Source: Clavaria fumosa (lineage: Eukaryota; Basidiomycota; Agaricomycetes; Agaricales; Clavariaceae). Taken from it: a DNA stretch of 64,000 bases. Shown piece by piece: positions 1-9,952 of this stretch (within the stretch, counting starts at the first letter, position 1; every line of letters begins with the position of its first letter). The stretch covers positions 1,240,001 to 1,304,000 of the forward strand of contig OX637801.1 of NCBI GenBank assembly GCA_951802425.1. Reading direction: 5' to 3'. The notes beneath the pieces are model-generated. The model saw only the letters and a list, made by a program, of their open reading frames with translations, was not told where the DNA came from and made no database searches. The position numbers were made by a program, and so were the translations under genes.

Positions 1-227
1 AGCCTACAACAACAGATGCAAGAGAATGTCAAAGCACGAGAGCTCGGAGACACGAAAATACAAAGTTTGCTAGAACTGCTTGATGATGTATGTGGTGTTG
101 TGTTGTTATGATGCAATTGACAGTTTTTCTCCAGGTGTATGATAAATGGAGTAAACTTCCTTGGGATGAGATTGAGCTGTGGGGTGTGCAGACAAGGGAC
201 AGCATCAAATCAACTTATCCATCATGA
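1..227 (+). CDS. 3' end of an unrecognised gene (5' part outside window)
   Basis: Two exons join in frame. Exon 1-87 reads from the window edge in frame 1. A GT-AG intron spans 88-134 (gtatgt ... ctccag), and exon 135-227 ends in TGA. The 60-odd visible residues are Gln/Glu/Leu rich at first (QQQMQENVKAREL, then a heptad-like LLELLDD), consistent with the end of a coiled coil, followed by a Trp-rich tail (DKWSKLPWDEIELWG). I do not recognise the family and claim no function. The clean splice and absence of stops up to a plausible C-terminus support a real gene; without the 5' part it could also be a fragment of a mobile element. Confidence 0.5.
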
Positions 228-422
228 ATACTTTGTTTTTGTAGTAATATTAGTTGTGAATTTTATGATAAGGTATACTTTTGATATATTTTGTGTTGAG
301 ATTTCACACATCATACCCTACCCATGATTACTGTACCCTTATCAGGGGGTTGATGCCAACTCAGGACTGAACCTAACATCACTTATGAGATGGAACAAGC
401 CATAGCAGCCAACAGATGTGCT

Positions 423-738
423 TAGTGATCAACATGGGTAACCTGCAGGTTTTCCATGGGCTTTGAGTAAACAGGATTGTAGCCCTTCATTTCTTGATGA
501 AAATTTAAAAAATTGCATTCAAAATGATCCAGAATTGACTGTGATATGGACAGTACAAGTTTTATGGCTGAAGCTTCAGTTTGGAAGCTTCAGCCATAAA
601 ACTTGTACTGTCCATATCACAGTCAATTCTGGATCATTTTGAATGCAATTTTTTAAATTTTCATCAAGAAATGAAGGGCTACAATCCTGTTTACTCAAAA
701 CCTGTGGACAACCTGCGGGTTACCCATGGTGATCACTA
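423..738. mobile_element. Foldback MITE, hAT-like, with 8-bp TSD
   Basis: This 316-bp element is almost one long inverted repeat: arms 423-577 and 584-738 around a 6-bp loop. Termini are TAGTGATC...GATCACTA, and the 8-bp direct repeat gatgtgct flanks both sides (415-422 and 739-746). An 8-bp TSD with TAGTG-type ends is the hAT hallmark. There is no coding capacity, so it is a non-autonomous MITE. The inner 116 bp or so of the arms match perfectly whereas the outer 40 bp differ at several positions. Confidence 0.8.
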
Positions 739-783
739 GATGTGCTTCCCTCACTTATTTTTTCTTTTCTCTTTGTTCTTAAC

Positions 784-1345
784 ATCTAACAGGCAACAAC
801 AATGGCAACTAGGAGCAATGACAGTGACTACTACAACCACAACCACAACAACAACAACAGGCAGCAACAGTGGCAGCTCCCTCCCCCTCTTCTTCCCCCC
901 AGCCATGACAATGTCAGTGGCTCTCTCTCCCCCTCCTCCTCTCCTCTCCTCCCAGCAATGAAGACAACAGCATCAATGGCAGCAGCACCTCCCCCTCCCT
1001 CTCTTCCCCTCCCCCAGCAACAACAACAATGGCAGTGGCAGCTAGGGGCCACCAGGTGTGCCCTTGCCCCATTTTTGCTTTCTATTGCCTCTCTGCCTCT
1101 CCTCTCCCCTCTGCCTGCCCTTCCCTCTGCCTCTTTCCCTCTCCTGTCTCTGCCTCTCTGCACCTCCTCTCCATGCTTCCCCTCCCTCCCTATCTCTCCA
1201 TATCCCTGTCCCCCTGTCCCCCTGAGACCCCCTCTCCCTCTCTGCCTCCCTTCTCCCCCTTCTAACCCTACTTCTTCCTCTCCTGCCTCTGCCTTTCCAC
1301 ACCTCTCCTCCTCCCACTTCCTGTCTCCTCCCTCTGTTGTCTTTT
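784..1345. repeat. Low-complexity CAA/ACC and CCCTCT-rich tract
   Basis: The plus strand begins with CAA/ACC-type triplets and degenerate repeats of a caacaacaatggcag unit, then becomes a long pyrimidine tract rich in CCCTCT and CCTCCC. Open frames exist on both strands, but only because the composition lacks stop codons; translations are Ser/Pro/Leu or Arg/Gly/Glu monotony. I see no gene here. The rest of 228-1912 holds two MITE-like elements and otherwise AT-rich unassigned DNA. Confidence 0.6.
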
Positions 1346-1461
1346 AGTTTTCTACTGCATGTTTAGTTAGAGATTGAATTATTACAGTAATAAAATAATT
1401 TTGTTAAACCAAATTATTTGTGCAATTTCAGGTTGAATAAGCTTGATAGTAGTGATATTCA

Positions 1462-1761
1462 CCTGAGGAACAGTGGGTGCAGTGAAAGGTAGTGAAAAGC
1501 ACCCAAGATTATGGCAGAGATGACCCAAAAACTAATGTGAAATTTACCTCAGTTCAAAAGGCACTGATAGAGTAAAATTCATATATTAGAGATCAGCTTA
1601 AAACACACTTGTACTGTAGCAACATTAAAAAAACAATGGGTGGATTCAGTCATACATGTGGCAAAAATGACCCATTTTGTGTACCAAAAAAGGCATGATT
1701 ATCAATTAGCACTGGTGATTTTTACCTAGGAAACTATTATTGCTATTCACTGCTTCTCAGG
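1462..1761. mobile_element. Possible MITE with 14-bp imperfect inverted ends
   Basis: CCTGAGGAACAGTG (1462-1475) is matched in inverted orientation by CACTGCTTCTCAGG (1748-1761), with 2 mismatches in 14. The 300-bp interval is non-coding. Similar agtgatatt/agtgatttt strings lie just outside both ends but do not form a clean target-site duplication, so the boundaries are uncertain. Confidence 0.35.
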
Positions 1762-1912
1762 GTAGTGATTTTCCCTAGGTTTGCATCTTGCAGTGATACA
1801 CTGCTACAACAGAGCAAGGTTTTTTTGAGACACTAGCCTAAGGCAGTGACAACCACAAGTTACACAACATGCATATTAGAGACCTTGCAGGAGCAAGGTG
1901 ATTTGTAAAAAA

Positions 1913-3820
1913 TCACCGGCTCCACTGTTCCTTGCCACTTCTAACCATTTTTTGTCTATCAGCACTTTTCTTGTAAACTTCCTTGTCAACCCTTTTCTTC
2001 CCAAGCGTCTCTGTCCTCCTCTCTTTGCCTTGAGGTCGCGGTATTGCTGCAGCTTCTTCCTCATACTCGCTTTCTTCCCCGCCTTCATGCCGTCTCTTCT
2101 GCCCGCCACCTTTTCCCGCACCGATATTGATGTTGACGCGGGGAGGCACCGCGAAACCGAATGCCTTGCCTACCTTGGCGAGATCCAAAGCGTTCACGTC
2201 GAATATCTTCTTCAGCGAGTACGATGCATATGATTGCAAATATGATCTAAATCCGTCTTTCGCAGACTGATGCAGAAAGTAATTCTTTTGCAGCAATTTC
2301 TCCAGCTGAGAGAAATCACATCAATGAACTGGACACTTCAGCGTAAGAAAAGAGTGGCCGCACCTGACTCTGTACGTTCGCCACCCTGTTGCCCGGGAAC
2401 GTGAATTCGTTCAGGGGAACCCTTGCCTCTTTCAAATATCTCAAAAAACCCAGCTCGCTTTCTAGCAGAAACAACAAGCTTTTGCCCACTTTACCAGCAC
2501 GAGCAGTCCTTCCAACTCGGTGGATATAGTCGCGGGGGTCATCCGGTGGATCGTACTGCACAATCCAATCCACACGTGGTATGTCCAGACCTCGCGCGGC
2601 AACATCAGTGCAGAGGAGAATTCCGGATTCAGCGTTGATGAACTCGAAAAAGGTATTTGTCCGTTTTTGTTGTTTTTGTTTGCCCTATTCTTTGTCAAAG
2701 CTGTGCGTGTATCAACTGCGCAGTGGGACTCACGTGTAGATCAAGGACTGGGACGTCAATGTAGTTTAATAATTCACCGTGATACTTCACAGAATTACAA
2801 CTCGAGAAGAAGACGATGATTTTTTTCTTGAGATTCTTCTTGAGGAATGTGAACAGCAGTAAAAATCGTCTGTCGGATGGGCAGACGACGTATCCTTGAG
2901 AGAGTGTCGACACAGTGCTTGTAGCTTCTGCTCTGTCGACATCGACGTGAATAGGACCTGGACGGAGAGATATACGGGCCAAATCGTTTACTTTGGTTGT
3001 TTGCGTCGCAGAGAATAGCATTGATTGCCTCTTTTCTATGCGAATGACTTGAATACGCTTCAACGTTGAGTGCATAGCAAACACTTACCATTAGGTAAAA
3101 TAGATATAATTCGCCTCATTTGTTCCTCAAAACCAATCTCAAGTATTCGATCGGCTTCGTCTATGACCAACGCCTTCAGGTTGCGAAACACAAAGCCCTT
3201 CGTGCCCTGACCGACGCGTAAGATTCCAATATCGCAGAGCCACTGATGGCTGATATACCTCTAAATGGTCCAACAGACGACCTGGAGTACTGACAAGCAG
3301 GTTGACGCCCTTCGCGAGCTTATCGGCCTCCGCTCTCCTGTTCGCTCCGCCCATGACAATCCCACAGGTCTGCGAATGATGGACCATGAGGTCCTTCGCC
3401 ACGCCAAATATCTGAAGAGCTAGTTCTCGCGTAGGCGAGACAACGATAACGCCAGTCCCTACATAATAGTCACTCAAAGCCACCACACTAAAACGAAAAA
3501 TATTTCTTACCATTCATAGGCTTGAACTTCAGTCGATGCAGCAGTTCCACAGCTGGGATTAGAAACGCGAGCGTCTTCCCCGAGCCAGTGCGCGCGGCGC
3601 CTAGAACATCTTTACCTGCGAGTAAAATTGGAATCGACTGGGCTTGAACAGGAGTCATCATGGAAAAGCCCATTTCTGATAGAGCTTGTGATGTTTGAGA
3701 GGAAAGAGAAAGGGTAGAGAAGGGAACACCATCTGAGGAGATTTCGGAGCTGGGTATGGAAGAAGCGGCGGTCATATTTGGTAGTGTTCCTCGGAATGCA
3801 AAGCAGGCTGCTGCAGGCAT
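1913..3820 (-). CDS. has1: ATP-dependent DEAD-box RNA helicase Has1 (DDX18 family)
   Basis: Nucleolar helicase that remodels pre-rRNA/snoRNA duplexes in ribosome biogenesis (family knowledge). Seen in order along the minus strand: Q-motif region with [10 protein letters not shown] and [12 protein letters not shown], Walker A in [38 protein letters not shown] in [13 protein letters not shown] in LFSATQT, and motif VI in [12 protein letters not shown]. The C-terminal region ([19 protein letters not shown] and an FGFAVPP stretch) is characteristic of Has1 rather than other DEAD proteins, and the tail is Lys/Arg rich as in nucleolar helicases. Several short introns interrupt it. The start could be the ATG at 3820 or an in-frame ATG 15 codons later (3775); the latter fits the short N-terminus better. 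Only about 60 bp separate it from the divergent pth2. Confidence 0.93.
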
Positions 3821-3880
3821 GGAGGCGCAGATCTTGCACGGCCAGTCACGTGCATCTAGGGCTGGGAGTCATTCGCGGCC
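3821..3880. promoter_or_regulatory. Shared divergent promoter, has1 / pth2
   Basis: Only 60 bp lie between the outermost ATG of has1 (minus) and the ATG of pth2 (plus at 3881). Both promoters and 5' UTRs must overlap each other or the neighbouring coding sequence. The spacer contains the palindromic E-box-like hexamer CACGTG. No TATA box is visible. Confidence 0.5.
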
Positions 3881-4887
3881 ATGTCCACAGGATTCTGGGA
3901 GCGTAAGTAAATCTCCCTCCTTGGCATTCGCCATTCCTAATAAAACAAACCCAGTCTCTTGGACAGCAGCCGCACTGACAGCTTTGTCGTTCATTATTGG
4001 CTACCAGCTCGGCACTCAGAAATCGTTACATTCCGCTCAGACGTCAGGACGTACTATTCGTACGCAGGAAGAAAATGCCGAGGTTCCTGAAGGAGAAGAT
4101 ATTGGGGACGGGGATCTCACGTCAATCTCTGCCGGTTTCCTGGAGCCGTGTAAACTTGTAGGTCGATTCACTGCGATTGTGCACGTTTTATCAGGTGTTT
4201 GACTGGTCAGGTATTAGTCGTTCGTACTGATCTCAAGATGACAACAGGGAAGACCTCTGCACAGTAAGTTGACATGAAAATTTATTGAGACATAGGGTCT
4301 TAAGCAGATCGCAGGTGCGGGTGAGTGGAGACCAGACGACACGAATCAACGATTGATCTAAATTACGAAGGCACGCGACGTTGGCATGCTACAAAGCGTT
4401 GGTCAAACAGAATCCCAAGGTAAATGAAGCTTCACGTCATTTTTCTCCTTTCGCTTGGTCTGACTAACATCTCTTCAGCTCGTGCAACATTGGGAACGAA
4501 CTGGGTGTGCACCGTCACGTTATAGATTATGTGGCTATCGTGCCGCTCACATTGTTGTTCTGCGTCCCAGCCAAGCAAAAATTGCGCTGAGAGCTGATTC
4601 TGAAGAACAACTCCTTGAGCTTGAGGCAATTGCGAAGAGCCTGAATTTGTGTGCGCGATCGATACAGGATGCGTAAGCTGTTGTCGTGTGTCATGCCAAC
4701 CTGATGCTGACACTGATTCGCGCTAGAGGACGGACCCAAATAGAGGCGGGATCGAGGACTGTTCTTGGTATTGGACCTGGTGAGACACGTCGCGCACTGA
4801 ATGTACTGAATGTCTGATAGCTTATGTCCTTGTACAGGCCCAGTCCAGCTAGTCAATCAGGTAACTGGACATCTGCGACTGTTGTAG
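3881..4887 (+). CDS. pth2: Peptidyl-tRNA hydrolase 2 (Pth2/Bit1 family)
   Basis: Hydrolyses peptidyl-tRNA released from stalled ribosomes (family knowledge). Nine exons close the frame: 3881-3902, 3955-4157, 4211-4263, 4315-4320, 4371-4419, 4479-4504, 4571-4672, 4727-4779 and 4838-4887, giving 187 residues, typical for the family. A hydrophobic segment WTAAALTALSFIIGYQLG lies near residues 9-27, as in membrane-anchored eukaryotic Pth2. The conserved core follows: LVVRTDLKMTTGKTSAQCGHA, then ALRADSEEQL, AGRTQIEAGSRTVLGIGPG and the LVNQVTGHL C-terminus. Exon 4 is a 6-nt microexon (gtgcgg) supplying the conserved Cys-Gly of the QCGHA motif, which makes it hard to dismiss. Confidence 0.93.
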
Positions 4888-5006
4888 TGAGGGGTGGGGT
4901 ACGATATATATATGATGTGAAAAAAGTGTGTGTCCGGCAGCAAGTCTGCGCACAACAATTTTTGCGCGAGATCAAAATCAAAAATCAAAATCTTGCCTTG
5001 CAACGA

Positions 5007-5063
5007 CTTGAGACTTGAGTAGCTTGAGTACTTGAGCGCTTGAGCACTTGAGTACTTGAGTGG
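5007..5063. repeat. Short tandem CTTGAG repeat
   Basis: Seven or eight CTTGAG units, mostly spaced 7-9 bp, lie downstream of pth2 and beside the 3' end of the tRNA-Leu. No function is evident. Otherwise 4888-5567 holds only the tRNA. Confidence 0.7.
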
Positions 5064-5114
5064 TTGGGCCACACAATTGCTGCCAGCCACACTCCAAATA
5101 AAGCAAAATGAAAG

Positions 5115-5222
5115 TGATGAGAGTGGGATTCGAACCCACGCCCCGGAGGACCAGATTACTGTTGCTCACCAAGTGAGCTGGTCTCCTTAGTCTGGCGCCT
5201 TAGACCGCTCGGCCATCTCACC
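5115..5222 (-). tRNA. tRNA-Leu (anticodon AAG) with intron
   Basis: Read on the minus strand, the gene starts GGTGAGATGGCCGAGCGG, the typical class II Leu 5' half, and ends with T-arm GGGTTCGAATCCC and acceptor TCTCATC plus discriminator A. The acceptor pairs with GGTGAGA (one G-T wobble). The anticodon stem CCAGA/TCTGG closes a loop with AAG at 34-36, and an intron of roughly 25-28 nt follows position 37. A variable arm CCTCCGGGGCG is present, as expected for Leu. Confidence 0.92.
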
Positions 5223-5567
5223 TGCAACAAGACAATTTGCTAAAACCTTCTAAGTGGGCCAAGAGGCCCGGTTCTTTTAACTCGCTGAAGGCTGCTGTAC
5301 AGGCTATCTCTCACAAGAAGCTTATTCTTGCAGCGGCCATACTTATAACAGATTTGCTGCCGTGCATCAACTCGTAAAAGGCCTTGTTGCTTGTGACTTG
5401 AGCTGCCTCAGGAGACTCTTGAGTCTTGACTCAGCCAAGTAGGAAGGACCCTCTAGCCTTTTCTGAGTCCGCCAAAATTTTTGCGGCAAGGGCTTTGCGG
5501 CTTGCGCACGCTCTTTTGGCACCCTTCTCCCTCGACCTCTGTCTACGACCATTGCTTCCGGTGTGCG

Positions 5568-8500
5568 ATGGATGTACGCTCTGAAACCAATCTTGTCTGT
5601 GTCGACCGATTCCAACATTTCTCCATGACTTTTATAGCCCAGTTATGTCTCCGCTCTCCACGACCTGTTGGTGCAAGCCACTTCAAATGATACGGCGCAG
5701 ATCAAATCGGTGAATTCAATGAGGACGTCCATGTCAACAACGCACTAATCGTAGAGTTTAGGCAACAACGCGTCTATACGCAGACTTTTTCAAAGCACCG
5801 CCCTGCATCTCTGCATTAGCAAGTATGATCGCGAGCGCGCCAGAGATCCCCGTGGGTGTCTTGATACCTTGTCCGAATCGAAAGTGAAACCCTTTCGGGA
5901 TAGGTTCGCCAACTGGCCGCTGTGGAATTGCGCAAGCGTATATCACACAACAGCGGTGATCTTTGGATAAACCTTCCGCAAAGTACTCGAGAGGAGATCA
6001 AGAGCCAACTGCCTAATATCATCCTTGCGGAGCCGAAGTAAGGCTTCACCGGCTCTTGATCGGATGCTACGATAGCTGACCGAAGGCTCAGCAAGCTCGT
6101 CCGTCATTCAGCTGCGCGGGTTGTGGCGGCGATCGCAGCGATCGAGGTGGCGATGGGCACTTGGAGCCAACTGTTACCATTTTTGCATCAAGCGTCCACG
6201 GCACAGCGAGTGGACCATCGCGAAGTCGGCGCATATATCCTGTACACGGTGCTTGAAACAATCATGGAAGCATTCCAAGAACATACACAAAACCTGTTCC
6301 AGCTGTTCGGGCAATTATTGCGTGATCCTGAGAGTCTCGAGGTTAGAATTACGACTGTTAGGTACGTCCGGGCGCAATGCCGTCTATACCATCCTACCAC
6401 GCTCGTACAGGTCTCTGGGCGTGGTTGCGCAATATATTGATTCAGATGAGAAGAAGGATATTGTAAGTGTTTCTACATGTCTGTCCTTTGTACATGCGGA
6501 TTGACCGTCACGTAGAAAAGCTTTCAGGCCTTGTTACCGACGATGCTCGAGGTCATCGGACAGTGCGTTGAGGCAGGAGACGAGTCGGGAGTGAAACAAT
6601 TGATGAATGTATTGGAAACGCTCTTCATACTCGTTAGCCGCTCTTTTTTTCCGCCGAAGGCTCAGTTCATAAGAGTTTGTTGTAGGAAACACCTCTCCTT
6701 GGGCCACACGTTCCTCTACTCGCGGAATTTTTGCTTAGGTGCGGCGGCAATCGCGCATACGGCGACGAAATTCGCGTCATGATTCTCAGCGCGTTAAACT
6801 GGACTATCCAATAGTGTGTTGTACCGTGTTCCACATTTTTTAGACGCGATTTGACGTTGCAATGCAGCAAAAAGTCAAAAATTCAAAGTCACGGACTTGC
6901 ACCGGCTATTCTCGAGGGCTTGATGCCTATTGCCTGCGAAGATGAACCCGAAGATATAGAGGATGATGCACCCTCCCGTGTAAGCTTGCTGTCCGCCAAA
7001 CCATTCAGGAACTAACTTCTTCTCCAGTCCGCTCTCCGCATCATCGACGGACTGTCGACAACCCTGCCTCCAGGTCAAGTTTTCCCGGCGCTTCGCACCC
7101 TGATTCAGCAATACTTCTCTTCCGAAAACCCCGACAACCGCCGTGGCGCTATGCTTGCATTAGGTATCTCCGTTGAAGGCTGCAGCGAATATATGACACC
7201 GCTTTTACCCCAAGTGTGGCCTCTCGTCGAAGCCGGTCTGCAGGATCTGGACGCATCGGTCAGGAAAGCTACCTGCGTGGCTGTCAGTTGCATGTGCGAG
7301 TGGTTGGAGGAACAATGTGTTGCCAAGCATGAGATCCTTGTTCCTGTGAGTCTCCTCTATGACGTCGTGTCTTTCTCAAGATAATGATATCCTCTAGGCT
7401 ATGATGAATCTGGTCGCTGATCCATTGACCCAACGTTCGGCTTGCACTGCTCTAGACGCGCTGCTTGAGATTCTCCATGACCATATTGACCAGTATCTTG
7501 ACCTCATCATGGCGCGTCTCTGGGGTCTTCTCGACTCGCCTTCGATTCCAATGAAGTCAGTGGTCGTTGGCGCGGTCGGTTCGGCAGCCCACGCGTCCAA
7601 GGAGAAGTTCCTGCCCTATTTCACGCGCTGTATGGCTCAGTTACAGAACTTCCTCCTGCTCACCGGTGAGGGAGAGGAGATTGAACTGCGGGGTATCACC
7701 ATGGACGCCATAGGCACGTTCGCAGAAGCAGTAGGACCGGATAATTTCAGGCCGTATTTTGCAAACATTATGGAGCAAGCGTTTCTGGGTCTTACCGCTG
7801 GCAGCGCAAGGTTAAGCGAGTGTAGCTTCCTGTTCTTCGGGGTTATGGCAAAGGTCTTCGGTGCCGATTTCGCCGTGTACCTGCCGAAGGTCTTGCCCCC
7901 TCTGCTAGCGAGCTGTAAACAGCCAGAACATGAGGGAGAGTTACTTAGTGCGCTTATGCTCTCGCACCACCACCGCGATACTAATCAAAGCGTCCGGCAG
8001 CCTTCAGCTCCGACTCCAAAGTAGTGGAGCCTTCTTCGCAGGCCATCCAGATTCACGACGCCGATAATGGCTCTTCCCCACGACAAGGTGTCCGGGATAT
8101 AGAAGACATCGACCTTGACAAGGCCATCGAGGTCAACAGCGCGGTCGCAGTGGAGAAGGAGATCGCTGCCGACACCATCGGCACCTTGTTTGTGGCGACT
8201 CGTGAACACTTCCTACCTTACGTTGAGCCATGCACACTGGAGCTAGTCTCCCTCTTGCCCCACTACTATGAGGGGATCAGGAAATCCGCCATAGAATCGC
8301 TTCTCGAAATCATCAAGACCTTCTATGAATTGGCCGAGCTGGAGAAATGGCAGCCTGGCCGCGGTGTGGTGAGTGGTGCCATTTGGGTGTTGTTTCCGCT
8401 ATAATCTATGTCCGATAGGTAATACCTCTGAGCCAGAACGTCCAAGAACTGATCAATCACACTATTCCGCCTATATTGGAAGTATACGAGAGCGAAGATG

Positions 8501-9696
8501 ATAAGTGAGTCCACTGTCTGAAGACAGGTTCGGGTTCATGATGAGAGACGTTATCAACTCAGCTCACTTCGACACCTCTCGGTGGATGAGACTCAGTTTC
8601 TTCCTTTCTGAATCTCTTGTCATAAGCAAACGTATGGCTGACAACCCATCTCTTCAGGAGCGTCGTCACCACCCTCTGTGTCAGTCTTGCTGAAGCTATC
8701 AATACAGTTGGGCCTGCTCTCATTGAACCTCGTGAGTTGCCAGAAGGTTTGATGTGATCCTATCCCGACACCATTTCCATTTGCAGACCTCGACACTTTG
8801 ACCAGTATGGCCGTTCAGCTGCTCGAACAGAAGGCTTTATGCCAACAAGACCCTGACCAAGACGAGGCATATGAAGCTCCTGAGGATCAAGCAGAGTTTG
8901 ATGCTGTGCTTATCTCGGCCGCGGCAGATCTCGTAGCCGCGTTGGCCAATGCCTTAGGCGCCGAGTTTTCCAAGGTGTTTGACTTGTTCTTTCCTCTCAT
9001 CTCCAAATACTATGTAAGTGTTTGCAAATGGCGCTACGGCTGATACTGAGCCCATTCCCTTCGTATCAGAAAAAAAGTCGGTCACTAGTGGAACGTTCAA
9101 TGGCAGTTGGCTGCCTTGGCGAGATCATCGGCGGTATGAAGAGTGCCATCACTCCGTCGACTCAGCCTCTCCTCGAACTCTTCTACCGTGCCTTGAGCGA
9201 TCCGGAATATGAGGTCCAGAGCAACGCCGCCTTCGCAGCAGGTGTTCTCGTCGCCCATTCTGAACAAGACCTGACTCCACAATATCACCCTCTCCTTGCT
9301 GCCCTCCGCCCTCTATTCAATGTGACGCCAGGCGATCCGACTCCCAAGTTAAATACACGAGATAACGCTGCTGGAGCGGTCGCACGGCTCATCATGCGCA
9401 ATGCCAGCGCTGTCCCGCTGGACCAAGTGCTTCCAGTCTTCATCGATTGTCTTCCCCTAAGAACCGACCTCCAAGAGAATCCACCAGCGTTTCGGGCCAT
9501 CTTCTATCTGTTTAGAACGAATCCTGCGTCATTGGAGCCTCACATGGACCTGCTAGCCCGGGCCTTCCAACAAACGCTAGACCCCAACCACCCAGCTTTA
9601 GTTGGAGAGGAAGTCAAAGCCGAGTTGATTGAGTTGATTCGGGCACTGCAGTCCGCCGGAGTACAGCAATTCGCCATGTTCCATCCAGGATCTTAA
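5568..9696 (+). CDS. kap123: Importin beta-family karyopherin Kap123 / importin-4
   Basis: Nuclear import receptor for ribosomal proteins and histones H3/H4 (family knowledge). Sixteen exons close the frame: 5568-5573, 5638-5709, 5762-5851, 5904-6037, 6086-6361, 6411-6462, 6516-6632, 6686-6813, 6868-6979, 7028-7345, 7398-7947, 8001-8368, 8419-8504, 8658-8731, 8787-9013 and 9070-9696. The product is 1078 residues, close to yeast Kap123 and human IPO4. Diagnostic stretches are YVSALHDLLVQAT at the N-terminus, VRQLAAVELRKRI, the RLVRHSAARVVAAIA-like HEAT helices, the acidic loop EDEPEDIEDDAP and the C-terminal HEAT repeats. The first coding exon is just ATGGAT (Met-Asp), chosen because it joins in phase to PSYVSALHDLL. 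It is oriented tandem with the Axl2-like gene 256 bp downstream. Confidence 0.93.
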
Positions 9697-9952
9697 AATG
9701 TAGTGCCATGACTGTCTAGCTCGTTAGATACAAGTTCACATTTTGTGTTCTCGGTTTCGTCGAGCGAACGTGTGATTTATGTGAGGTTGCGCGTGTCAGA
9801 TATGTTGGGACCGCGTTGTTGACGGTCGTTGTTCTGCAAGCAACTTTCCTCCTTGGCCAACTGGTGACCAGACTGCAGATCATTGCGAGCTCGCTGGACG
9901 GCTCTCGTCCCCTTCCCTCGTCTCACGATTGTGTCCGCCTTTACATATTTCT

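Noticed and set aside
802..1347. 181-codon open frame (Ser/Pro/Leu rich)
   Set aside because: Product of low-complexity pyrimidine-rich DNA; several frames on both strands are open and none looks like a protein.
5007..5063. CTTGAG repeats as a CRISPR-like array
   Set aside because: Units are 6 bp with 1-3-bp spacers in a eukaryotic genome; simple tandem repeat only.
7991..8000. kap123 acceptor at 7990 (directly after ctaatcaaag)
   Set aside because: Out of frame and only a few bases from the branch-point; the acceptor at 8000 keeps phase and spacing.
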